Assembly: GCA_936440205.1 (NCBI GenBank)
Contig: OW387146.1
Coordinates: 20,088,458 to 20,152,457 of the forward strand
Direction: 5' to 3'
DNA length: 64,000 nt
Source: Lepidonotus clava
Taxonomy: Eukaryota > Annelida > Polychaeta > Phyllodocida > Polynoidae
Shown one piece after another: positions 36,609 through 47,152 of the stretch; position 1 is the first letter of the stretch, and every line of letters starts with the position of its first letter. A model generated the notes under the pieces. It did no database searches, was not told where the DNA came from, and saw only the letters and a program-made list of their open reading frames with translations. Both the position numbers and the translations under genes were made by a program.

Positions 36609-36777
36609 CCGTTGGGAGGCATGTTTATGTCATGGGTGGGCACGAGGCCCAGTTTGGAGCCTGGAAGTACCAAGTGAGTCTCAGAGAAGATGGAAGCCAC
36701 ATCTGTGGTGGGTCCCTAATAAGTGCTGAATGGGTACTGACTGCTGCACACTGTGTTGATTCTGGGAGTAGTGCAAG
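36609..36777 (+). CDS. Protease A exon 2: activation site and catalytic His
   Basis: Acceptor GCTTGTAG, donor AAG|GTAAGT, phase 1 to 2. Contains [24 protein letters not shown] and VLTAAHC with the 42-58 disulfide cysteines. Confidence 0.85.
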
Positions 36778-36839
36778 GTAAGTGAACCATGTCAACCGGG
36801 TAAATGAGATTCCAGACCACGCCACCTAGTGTGGAACTC

Positions 36840-37590
36840 AGCCCCAATAGTAACAATAACATTCTGTTTAGGTAAGGTTGACACCTAACCTAATAAGATG
36901 GTCACAGTATCATTCTGTTTAGGTAAGGTTAAGACCTGACATAATCAGAACGTCACAATACCATTCTGCTTAGGTGAGGTTGGGACCTCCCCTGGTTAGG
37001 GGGTCACAACACCCAGGCAAGCAGCAACGTAACAAGAACGTTCTGCAACTGTGCTTTTTTAATTGGTCTGAGACCTGGCCAATTTTCACGTAACAATAAC
37101 GGTATTTTAGGTAAGGTTTAGACTTACTGAAAAAGAATGTTATAATAACATTCTATTTTGGTAAAGTTGAGACCAAACTAATAAAGAATGTTATAATAAC
37201 GTTATTGTAACGTGAAGTAATGTTACAAGAACATCACAACAATGTTCTAGTGTGACATCGCAAAGTTAGGTTCTAAAGACGTTTTTGGGCACCCTCAAAA
37301 GAACGTAACAAGAACCAAACCAGGTCTAAACAGAACGTTGCTGCAACGTTATTATAATGTCATATTCTTGCTTGGGCAATGTTCTGCTTAAGTGACATCT
37401 AGACTTCACCTAATCAGAATGACACGATGACATTCTATTCTAATTTGATCTTGACCTAACCTCACCAGAATTTTATGATAGCATTCTGTTTTGGTTAGGT
37501 CACAACCTCCAGGAAAATATTTTAACAATTACATGACAGTTCAGTAAGTAACAGACAAACCAAAAGAGTATGGTTGCATGACGTTTGGTA
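36840..37590. repeat. Second copy of the 50-bp-unit element, in protease A intron 2
   Basis: On either side of the nested insert the units (CATTCTGTTTAGGTAAGGTT, GACATAATCAGAACGTCACA) match those in the Ig receptor intron at 26.6-27.06 kb in order and orientation, to about AGTATGGTTGCATGACG. The boundaries are approximate and the outer inverted ends are not clear in this copy. Confidence 0.65.
37012..37376. mobile_element. MITE nested in the protease A intron 2 repeat
   Basis: A 365-bp insert with ends CCCAGGCAAG and CTTGCTTGGG, rich in AACGTT/ACGTTC palindromes. It interrupts the 50-bp repeat element that continues on both sides. The uninterrupted copy at 26.8 kb reads CAACAATGTTC, so this insert is bounded by a 2-bp CA duplication (37010-37011, 37377-37378). 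Confidence 0.7.
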
Positions 37591-37633
37591 TAATACTCAG
37601 ACTGCTGATATACTCTTACTATTTACTTTGCAG

Positions 37634-37722
37634 TAAGTATTCAGTGGCTGTTGGGCTGCATGATCGGAACGATGTTAGATTTGAGCATTAGGTTTGAGCA
37701 TTTCGTCAAAAGTATCATCAAG
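37634..37722 (+). pseudogene. Protease A exon 3 with 13-bp tandem duplication
   Basis: Encodes KYSVAVGLHDRNDVRFEH, then meets TAG. TTAGATTTGAGCA (37675-37687) is followed directly by TTAGGTTTGAGCA (37688-37700). The exon is 89 nt. Without one 13-mer it would be 76 nt and end in phase 0, like the homologous exon of protease B. Confidence 0.85.
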
Positions 37723-38222
37723 GTTAGTGCATCGTGCATCAGGCTAAACCTTTCAAGCTAATTTGTCAGTAATCAGTGTATCAAAGAATTTGTGCTTTTT
37801 CGTTTTACTTATCACAGTTCTTCATGAATTATAATGTGAAAAACGTTCCCTAAATTTTGTTTAAATTGCTAGCCCAAATATTTTGTAACATAATTGGTTT
37901 TTTTAAATCTAAGATTGGAAGTTTTATACAGTGGAATAAAAGGAATGAGTCGCATCTCTATATGTTGCTATGTTTGTTTAAAGATACCTGCAAGTGATAA
38001 TAGATCTGTCGGCAAGAACATGTCATTTTGGGTATTTTCACATAACGTGTTTCATAATAACATCTGGACTGAGATAATTGGAGACATGCTACTAGCCCTA
38101 AAAAGGGGCATTTAGCTCTCCTAACCTCTGAACATAATTTAATCGTTTAAATGTCTTTCTTTTAGTAACTTTATTGCACACATTCATATGATTATGGCCT
38201 CCCCTGGATTTCCGTTTGTTAG

Positions 38223-38391
38223 CATGAGAAGTATAACGCTGCTGCCAACAAGAATGATATTGCAGTCATTAGATTGAAGACGTCCGTGGATATGAGCAAC
38301 AAAAACGTTGAGAGCGCCAGCCTAGCAGCGGATGACGGCTTTACATACGCTGGGAGCATTTGCTTCATTTCTGGATGGGGTCGGACAATAC
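38223..38391 (+). CDS. Protease A exon 4: catalytic Asp; GC donor
   Basis: Encodes HEKYNAAANKNDIAVIRLK through SICFISGWGR. Phase 0 to 1. The donor is C|GCAAGT, a consensus GC-type donor at the position where protease B has G|GTGAGT. Confidence 0.8.
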
Positions 38392-39267
38392 GCAAGTCAT
38401 AGTTTGATTATCAATTTCATCATGTCTATCCGTGTGTATTGTTTACACGTACATATCTAATACATTCAAGGGGCACTCCTGGGAAAGATTACAACATTTC
38501 CCATCATGCACCTCATTTTATAACCTGTCTACCATAGATAATTTATGTTAAGCATTGAAAAAACTAAGGGAAAACTATAGAAAGTATTCAGGTATTTCCT
38601 GTACATCTATCTGTAATCAAATGATTCTTCAAGCCCTTTTGTCAGTTGCCCTAACCATTACAGACTAGCCTCAAAATGCGCTTATAATGACAGTTCAATA
38701 CAGGCAGAATGAGCATTCTGAGCGTAGTGTGTATAGGGTAAAATTTCAGTGTTTCCCAGAATACATCTTGTTCTAGGCTAGTCTACAGGTAAAATATAGG
38801 AATTGGATATCCATGGTATTGGTAGGGATAATTGAAGTTCCTCTATATTCTTTGACAATGTGAAAAATTATCTATTAACTATTGGTTTGCCATGTCTTCT
38901 TCAATAGGCTATATACAATTGCTGATATTAACCCTATCCAAACAATGATAGTGTGTAAACCATGAAAATTTGTAATTATGCAAAAATTAACCTAACTATC
39001 CTGAGGAGAACTACTTTTCTGGGCCACTGGGTACCAGCAGTAGGGTATCACATACTCCCCGTCGCGTCGGATTACAAGTAATACACTGTACTGATTAGGT
39101 GGGAATCTGAAGCAAGGAAGGGGTACGTAGGTTATCAGTGTAGCACACCGGGAACTTTCTTGGCCACTAGTGCCCGGCGTGTACACCAATAATCTATGGC
39201 TGGTACCAAGTGGCCCAGAAAAGTCATTCTCCTAATTGCTTGATGGGTGAAAATATAACTTTTTCAG

Positions 39268-39413
39268 CTGGTGGTCCTGCTGCGACTAGGCTACAAGAGG
39301 CTAAAGTTGACTGCTTGACAAATGCACAGTGTAGCTACTATTGGGGACCCATAATATGGAAATCGCAGATATGTATGTTTGATAATTTCAACAAAGGGAT
39401 TTCCGCCGGTCAG
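39268..39413 (+). CDS. Protease A exon 5: substrate-pocket walls
   Basis: 146 nt, phase 1 to 0, same length as in protease B. Contains CSYYWGPIIWKSQICMFD (the 168-182 cysteine pair) and ends in ISAGQ, where family members have a cysteine at residue 191. Donor is CAG|GTTAGA. Confidence 0.8.
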
Positions 39414-40292
39414 GTTAGATTCTTAAGTTTGACTTTTGTTTTCCTGATTCTTAAATGTTTTCCTCGTTTAAAACTACTCAGGCTTATATGTTACACCCTA
39501 TCCAATAAATGCTCATTTTTTCTCTTAATATAAATGTATCTATTGACATCCCCCAGTTATAAGTGAGATACCGGTAGATTCCGTACATTGATACATGCTA
39601 TTCATTTGTGTGACAATTTTATGTTAGGTGGTTGGATTTTTCAAAGGGGGATTTTGGGTGAGGCGCGGGAGTAAACAAGTCAAATACTAAAAAAAATAGT
39701 CAGGCATTTGTGCACACATCAGGGGCTGATACAGGATACAGAAGGTGTGGGGGTTAGCATATAGGCTAAGCAATAAAATACCGCTCTTTTGCACACACTC
39801 GTGCGACCTTTTGTTTTGTAGGTTAGGGGTCCACCAAAAGGGCGGGGGGCAGTACCCCCTGGACCCCCTGGTAAATAAATAACAAGTTGTTGTAGTTTTG
39901 TGGTGAAATATTTGACATGTTCAATATTTCGTCTAAGTTGCCGTTGATAAATGTAGTTAATCAGAAGGCTAGGCAAACAAAGAGTCCTCTTATATGGTTG
40001 GTAGTTTGATGGCAAGAGCATCCGAATGTGACAGTTAATTTGTTATTCCACCAGCAACTAGTAAGCTTCACACAACAATGTGCTTAATTCTTAATCACTG
40101 GGAGACTAAAGTTAGTCGCCAAGGTTTAGTCATTGTGTGGGGACCCGCCCTAAAATCGACAACTTTAAGATCACTTTAACAATTTAGTCACAATATTTTT
40201 GTTAGAAAGTCTTAATTTCTTTTCTACGGTATCCAGTTTGAATTATGTAAAATGATTATGAAGAGACATCGTAGGTCTATGTATACTGTAGA

Positions 40293-40744
40293 AATAAGCC
40301 CATCCCAGTTTACACTAACGTTAAGGTTTACTGTGAAATATTTTCAAAATTGCCTCTATGCTTATTCCCTGAAGACAGTTGTATAATATAAGATCAACCA
40401 ATGCAATTTGGGTGACAGATTGCTCCAAAATTTCGTAAAATGCAGCTTTACTTTTTCTCCATTTTTCCTATAGGAACCAATGATAAAGCCTGTCAGCCTA
40501 GCCTACATGTCCAACCCTAATTTGCCCTGAAATACAGCATTTTGATTGGCTGGCAAACCTAAAGATCTGTCAACTGATAAAACTTAAGAAATTATAATAT
40601 TCAAGCAGTAGCTGAGGATATAGAAAAACATAATTCTTGCTTATTTCAGTAACCCCAACTCTTGGAAACAAGGACGGGATATACAGTAATTTTGTCCAAC
40701 CCTTGTCCAACCCTAGGATTAACCCAATGTTGGATGGGCTTATT
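40293..40744. mobile_element. MITE, AATAAGCCCATCCCA family, copy 3
   Basis: 452 bp with ends AATAAGCCCATCCCA and TTGGATGGGCTTATT. Interior holds GTCCAACCCTAATTTGCCCT. It is in protease A intron 5, which also holds a one-ended CAGGGGCTGATACAGG copy near 39.72 kb. Confidence 0.7.
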
Positions 40745-40981
40745 ACAGCTCATTGACAGCACTGTAAATAGTGTTATTTTGTGGATGAAAAACTGCCTAA
40801 CAGTGATTACATTGGACAATGATAGCATTCGTTGTTACCTTCCAATTGTTGTTATTGTCACTATTTTGCAACGGGCCGCTGAGGGCCACTGTTTGATTTT
40901 AGTGACAAGGTCACTATTCAAGGTAACGTTTCTTGTGTTTATATATGCTTATTAAACGTTATGTTAACTTTATTCCCACAG

Positions 40982-41140
40982 GGTGACAGCGGTGGACCCA
41001 TGTCTTGTTACAGAGATGGTGAATGGTATGTCGTTGGAGTGGCCTCCTTTATTCAAAACTATGCTCCAGTGTCCTATCCATCAGTTTACACAAGGGTCTC
41101 AGAGTTCAGGGGCTGGATAAAACAGAAAACTGGACTATGA
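40982..41140 (+). CDS. Protease A exon 6: catalytic Ser and stop
   Basis: 159 nt, identical in length to protease B exon 6. GDSGGPMSC, then VASFIQNYAPVSYPSVYTRV and WIKQKTGL before TGA. The last codons are the seed of the 37-bp array that follows. Confidence 0.85.
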   Translation, partial: GDSGGPMSCYRDGEWYVVGVASFIQNYAPVSYPSVYTRVSEFRGWIKQKTGL

Positions 41141-41870
41141 GGATGAAGGTCGGATAAAATGAAAATGTGGACTATGAGGATGATGATTGGATAAAACTAT
41201 GGACTGGACTAAGATAAGAGGATGGAGATCAGATAAAACTAGAAACTGGACTATGATATTGAAGATCGGATAAAACAAAGTGGATTACAAGGATGAAGAT
41301 CGGATAAAACTACAAAGCAGACTAAAGCCCTGTTTCCACCAGCCGATTTTACTCCCGATTTCAGAAATCGGCAGTGGGAATATTGGTTAATCATGAATAT
41401 TTCATATACCATTAGAAACGGTTTTTAATTCTCTTTTAAATGGTACGTAAGATACATAATCTTTTGCCATATTACCAATTTAAAGTAATAGATTACCAAC
41501 AAATCGGTAGTAAAATTGGCTGGTGGAAACAGGGCTTTAGAGAATCAGAATGGAGATCAGATAAAACTACAAACTGCATCATGAGGATGAAGATTGAATA
41601 AAACTCGAAGTGGATTATGAAGATCAAGAGAGGATAACATCACAAATCAGAATAAGAGGATGAAGATTGGATAAAACTACAAACTTGACAATGAGGATGA
41701 AAATGAGATAAAACCTCAAACTGGATTATGAGGATAAAGACAAAATTACAAACTTGACCATAAGGATTAGGATCAGATAAAACTACAAACTGGATTATGA
41801 GGGTGAAGATCGGATTAAAGTACAAACCTGACTATGAGGATGAAGGGAAAAAATAAAAACACCCTATCCT
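41115..41870 (+). repeat. 37-bp minisatellite derived from protease A C-terminal codons
   Basis: Starting inside the last exon, units of about 37 bp (34-42) of the form GGATAAAAC..AAACTGGACT then ATGAGGATGAAGATC repeat for about 0.75 kb. The first unit is the coding sequence of WIKQKTGL and its stop. The array is split by the MITE at 41327-41535. Confidence 0.8.
41327..41535. mobile_element. MITE, GCCCTGTTTCCACC-terminus family
   Basis: Inverted ends GCCCTGTTTCCACCAGCCGA and the complement TTGGCTGGTGGAAACAGGGC, flanked by CTAAA/TTTAG. It is inserted into the 37-bp array behind protease A. Confidence 0.8.
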
Positions 41871-43859
41871 AAAACAAGTAATGTGGAAATGTATAAGTAA
41901 AGGTATAATTGTAACCACATTAAGAATTTGGTGATCAATTATCAATAAATTTCCATATAATGCACAATAGAGAACCTTCCTTTGATTGCTTCTGTGTGGT
42001 GGATATTGAGTGAATGGTAAGAGACAGCTCTCAAGTTAAAATGGTGACATATTTAAGTTTCACGGCCCGGATGGCCGATCAACAAACATTAACAAAATTG
42101 TATGTTGCTGCTTTTCGAGCCACAATGAGAAAATTCTGTCCAAAACATTCAGTAAATTTCGTTGACGTAAAATGTCATCAATAAATCATACTTAAATTGT
42201 TCACAATCTAGGGACACAAAATATTCTTTTAAGTATAATATAAGAAGAACATGCAGTGAAATCATTTCAATCAAAAGGAAATCCACGGAATTATTTGAAA
42301 ACTTAATTTACATAATGGAAAATTGTGTTATTTTGGGTATCATAACTTTTCGTTGGTCTGGAATTTTTTGTTGGCATCCCAGGACTGCAAGGTTTCTATA
42401 TATATATATTATAGTTCTACCATACACAGTGGCTATTCCAGCTTTATGCATGGCATTACCATTACGGCTATATGATTCATTGCATATTTATCAATTCTGA
42501 GATCATACTACTGATAAGAGTCTGTCGAAATATTAATAATAATTATAGGTAATAAATAGACACATATGAAAAATGTTATTTTATCAAGTTTAATAGTTAT
42601 TGTGACAAGAACTTGTGCGTGTTGTCATGAAACGATCGAATTTGGGAGCAGAACAGAACAGTCAGTCATGTAATATGTTTAATTCCAAGAAGCTTGCTTG
42701 GCAACTCTGTGCAAGAAAAGCGGTAGCGCTAAAACAGTAACATGACCCCCTAATTACAAAATATCATCAGCAGGTGGGAGCTCTTTTAATAATATGACAC
42801 GTTCAATTATCCCAGATGCTACTCGGTTTTCTTCTTTTTAGAGCCATGTTGGTTGGTTATTGGCTGCTTGATGCATTACTTAACTGTCTGGGTCATATCA
42901 AGGGTGGCCATGGCGATTTGATCTATGAGAAGTTTGAGAACATACACCTGAACGTTACCGAGACAGGTGTACTTTAATGTGTATTTAATGGGCATTTGAA
43001 TCAGGTACTTTCAGGCACAGGTGCATTATTTGTAAAATTCTGAAAGTCAATATCCCTCCAGGTACCGTGAGGATGTATTTCTGAAAGAAGGGTCAGCATA
43101 TAGGCTAAGTACTAAACAGTGCGCATCCGCATGCAAGCACACAGCATTTACCCCCCCCCCTTTTTTTTTTGTTGTTGCAGTTTTTGGGTCCACAAAAAAG
43201 GAGGGGGTCCTCAGGGTACCTTGGATCTTTATCCCGATCCGCCCATGCCCCCCCCCCCCCCAAAAAAAAAAAACCCACAAAAAAACAACAACAACAACAA
43301 CAACAACAACAAATACACAAACAAATGAAACATAGTGAATAACCAAAAAGGAAAATAATTTTTCTTTTAATGCCTGTATAAATTATTCATAGTTGGCAGC
43401 GGGGAATATTTTCAAGGCAGCTGTCTGCATAATTGTCATGTTCTATTTTTCGCTTATTTTACTACTCCCAGTCCGTCCTTCTATTGTTCTTCCTGTAGGT
43501 TATATACCATAACCTATAGCTACTAATTCCTCATCAGTAGGTTTATTTGGTAAACCTATGCAGGAGGTTATGCAGATAACCTCATGAGGAGGTTATTCGA
43601 GAAATAACCAGAAGTCAACCATTTTATGTCCTTTTTTCAATTTTTTGAAAAGTGTAGAATCGAACTATAGATGTTTGAAGTTAGAATCACAAACAATAAC
43701 CACTACCCTACTGAGGCAGCTGCTGTGGCAAGGCAAAGGCTCTCCTTATATATTTTGGATAGAAATGGTTACAGCATGTTCAACGACCTCACTATTTTGT
43801 CACACTAAATACACAATAGGCATAGAATTGAGAGAACCGATTAAAACTGATATACAGAG

Positions 43860-44041
43860 CAGGGGCGGATACAGGATTTTTCGAGTGAAGGGGGGTCAGT
43901 ATAAAGGCTAAGTACTAAAACAGTGTGCATTCGCACGTACGCATCTGTTATTTTCCCCTCTTTTTGTAGTTTAGGGGTCCCCCAAGAGGGGGGGAGGAGG
44001 GGGTCAGGACCCCCTGGACCCCCCCCCTGGATCCGCCCCTG
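43860..44041. mobile_element. hAT-like short element with 5-bp target duplication (second interior type)
   Basis: 182 bp from CAGGGGCGGATACAGGATTT to GGATCCGCCCCTG, flanked by CAGAG on both sides (43855-43859, 44042-44046). The interior differs from the 18634/21415 type: AGGCTAAGTACTAAAACAG and GTAGTTTAGGGGTCC. Confidence 0.8.
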
Positions 44042-46409
44042 CAGAGCCTATGATTAGGGTAAACTATAAAAAAAACATTGATGACAAATATGACTTACAA
44101 ATGCCTGGTTCCCAGGGGCATTGAACACGGGGCCTCCCATGTGTGAGTGTCTAGTGTCTCTATATATCCTATATATACATACAAGGTCTCTGCCACTACC
44201 CTACAGAGGCTGTTGGTAAGGTCCACCTTCTCCTCTGCATATATTCACCTAAATAGGCTCAGGTAGGATCCCCGAAAGCACACAGGTAGCGCCCAGAAAA
44301 ATTATAAGAACATCCTGCAGTCTCTATACCAAAAAAGAACACCACCACACCTGGAAAAGGTGGCAATAATGAATGTCAGAAATGCAGGATATGTGGACTT
44401 AATAGATTTCAGAGGATGGTAACTGGAAAGAAAGCAGACCACACAATGATGGAGTGTGAGACGCTGATTTCAGGCACAATACCCAGCCCCCAACCCTTAC
44501 AGCCAGGTGGGAAAGGTAGCCAACACCTGTTGTGGTTATGGGCCGTGGTACCTCAATACCTAGATAACGCATTTAAGTTACTTAACAACACTTCCCTCTT
44601 GGCTTTTGTCATACCTTTAAGGGTCATGAACCATGTTAAAGTGTTCTGTAAGGGGTCGTATGCATGTAAATTTAAGGTGTTATTGCTTGGAAAGTGGAAG
44701 GCTACCTGGCTTTCCAATGTGTTAAACACAAATGGTTGGTGACAGGATGATATTGAAGTAGCTCACCACTTTTATCTGCTTACTTTTTGGGTCACTTACC
44801 GGTCAGAGATGAAACATGAGCATTTGCTTATTTTCTTCCATTGCACAGATTCACATTTTACCCAGCCTTAGAGATATGTGACCTGGGTTGGTGACCAACA
44901 TGGAAGTTGTGTGTTAAGAGAAATTCACTGGCCCATAAATATTGTCCAACCCTATTTTGCCCTGAAATACAACTTTTTCCTTACCTGGCATCCTTGCAAA
45001 TCTGTCAATTAGTAAAACTGTAAAAGATCATAATGTTTAAGCAGTACTTGGAGATAGAGAAAAACATAAGTCTTGTTTATTTCAGTAACCCCCAACTCTT
45101 GGAGACAAGGATGACTTATTCAGTTATTTTGTATTAAATTTTGGATAGGTTAGGTGTCAACTTAACCTAAACATAATGTTATTGCTACATCCTCATTAAG
45201 TGAGGTCTCAACCACACCTATACAGATTGTCATTGTAGCATTCTTATTAAGTAACATCAAATTCAAGAACGTTATTAGAACAATTATTAGATCAAATAGA
45301 ATGTTACAATGTAATGTTGCAACAGTTGGTTGTAGCGACGTAATTGGGAATCTTCAAAAGAACGTGGCTGCAACCTAACAGTGTAACGTAACAATAATCA
45401 ATCCAGAATGTTGCTGCAACGTTATTAGAACATCATACCCTTGGCTGGGATAGCCAATCGCACTGATGCGACAGCCTCGTGCACTGATGGAAGTAATAAT
45501 ACGACCTGGCAGGAGTCAGCATAATTTTCTGTGGGAAAAATGGATCATTACATGTGTTGTGGATTTACACTTTGTTGATAATGTCATGATAAAAATAACA
45601 TTGATTTCTCTGCTCAACTCTAATTGTATTTGTGAAATGAACTTGATAATAACAGGTATCAAATCTTTATAACCCTTCAAAATGGTGAAAACTGGGATGG
45701 CTTCTTTTTATTGAGCCTAATCTTTGACAATCCTTTTGTCACCAAACATGAATATTGTTGTTTCTTACCAGAAATTCCTATTTAGCTATAATAATTATGT
45801 TTTCTTCCTCAACAGCATGTTAATTTCCATGTTCAATGTTAGGATGAAGCAGATAGTACGAATGTAGTAGACGTTGTTGTAAAGAATGAATAAACCAAAT
45901 AATAAAAGTAAATAGGATGGTGAGGTCAATACATACATTGAAAAGTATATCAGGTTAAATATCAATATTGGGAGCCAATCACTCTCAATCTGAAGGCTAT
46001 TTTCCACATTCTACTGAAAATTGACATTTGGAATAAAAGTCGAATATGGATGTGTCATACTTTAATAAAAAGATGTTGAAATTATCTCTTGAATGGTACA
46101 TAAAATTATAGGTCTTGTGTCTCAGAGAAAATCAAACAAATACAAAATAAATATAAATAAGTATAAGATTAAATATCGATGTTGGGAGCCAATCATGCTC
46201 AATCTAAAGGCTATGTCCCACATGCTACCCAATTGTTCATTACTGAAAATAGGCATTGGGAATAAAAGTCGAATATGGATGGGTCATACTTTAATAAGAT
46301 CTTGAAATTCTCTTTTGAATGATAAGATTTCAGGTCTTATGTCTGAGAGAAAATCAAAAAAATACAAAATCGGCACCATCAAAATTGGCATATAGAACAC
46401 AGGCTTTAA

Positions 46410-46707
46410 GGCCATATTCCACTATGCGGTGTTTTGCTAGCTGTGAGCACTAAAGTAGCCATGTTCACCACCACCGCAAATGAAACCAAGCACCGCAATA
46501 TAGAATACAGGCACTTGCCTGCGTTGTTACTTGCATTGTTACTTGTCTTGGCCCACTGCCAGTGCCACCGTAAGTGAATTAATGTAGGTTTTCTATGGAT
46601 TGCTTGTGGTGGCAGATACCAACATGTTGGTATCTGAAATGCAAATTACTTGTGGTGGCAAAATCGCCCACCACAAATGGTCCCCCACCGCATAGTGGAA
46701 TATGGCC
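46410..46707. mobile_element. MITE, GGCCATATTCCAC family, copy 4
   Basis: Ends GGCCATATTCCACTATGCGG and the complement CATAGTGGAATATGGCC. Interior has ACCGC/GCGGT-derived motifs. It lies upstream of protease B. Confidence 0.7.
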
Positions 46708-47112
46708 TTTAGTGTATTAATTGATAATTCCCAAGAAGCTGAGAACATATAACAGGTGCAGCACTAATAAAAAAAAACCCATCACGATTGCCATAGGTAT
46801 TCGATGAAGGATGCACGAGAGTTCCGGATGACTTCAAGCCAATAGCTCCAGCTATCAAACAAAGAAAATTGATCGAGTTTTATTTCTCAAGAAAATAAAG
46901 GGAATAAAAATATAGCAGACTAATTGACCTTCTTTGAGATTAATCTGATGGCTTTTATCTTGATTTTATCTTACTGGACACGTTTAATCCAAAAGTTCTA
47001 ATCTCAGGGACTGGGAAGAAACATGTGTTTCCTTCTTTGCTTCTGATAAACCAATTTAAATTGGAGAAGTCAGAGAAATTTCAGCACTCTTTCTGCTCTC
47101 CTACATACAACC

Positions 47113-47152
47113 ATGTTCTCTCTTCTCGTTGTTCTCTGTTGTGCCGCTGTGG
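47113..47152 (+). CDS. Protease B exon 1: signal peptide
   Basis: 13 codons plus one base, with donor GG|GTAAGT. ATG in context ACAACCATGT. Confidence 0.85.

Larger units (their letters stand above)
35858..41140 (+). pseudogene. Serine protease A (chymotrypsin-fold), frame broken by a 13-bp duplication
   Basis: Six exons give a secreted S1-family protease of 254 residues if one 13-bp tandem duplication in exon 3 is discounted; as the sequence stands, the frame is lost there. Signal peptide about 1-16. The mature N-terminus is probably VMGGHEA (usual IVGG), preceded by GRHVY instead of R/K. The catalytic triad is present: AAHC (H63), NDIAV (D109), GDSGGP (S205). The primary pocket reads S189, A190, G191, Q192 with F215, I216 and S226 (chymotrypsin numbering), so the conserved 191-220 disulfide is absent at both ends. 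Intron 4 has a GC donor. Exon sizes from exon 4 onward are within a few bases of those of protease B, 6 kb downstream, so the two are tandem duplicates. A recent null allele, a sequencing error or a young pseudogene are all possible. Confidence 0.8.
41871..47112. other. Intergenic stretch between the two proteases
   Basis: Possible poly(A) signals for protease A lie at 41852 and 41944 (AATAAA). No other gene is supported. It contains a CAGGGG-family element with poly-C, poly-A and CAA microsatellite (about 43.04-43.32 kb), the complete element at 43.86-44.04 kb, part of the AATAAGCCC family (about 44.94-45.13 kb), part of the 50-bp-unit element (about 45.15-45.45 kb), two tandem diverged copies of a GGGAATAAAAGTCGAATATG repeat (about 45.95-46.40 kb) and the MITE at 46.41 kb. 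A 108-codon ORF at 44416 has no recognisable features. Confidence 0.5.

Noticed and set aside
43500-43615. Cluster of GGTTAT/ATAACC inverted motifs suggestive of a CRISPR-like or regulatory array
   Set aside because: Only a few short irregular motifs without regular spacing; ordinary imperfect hairpins in animal DNA.
44416-44742. 108-codon ORF MVTGKKADHTMMECETLISG...
   Set aside because: No recognisable domain, splice context or homologue that I can recall, and it lies in repeat-rich intergenic DNA.
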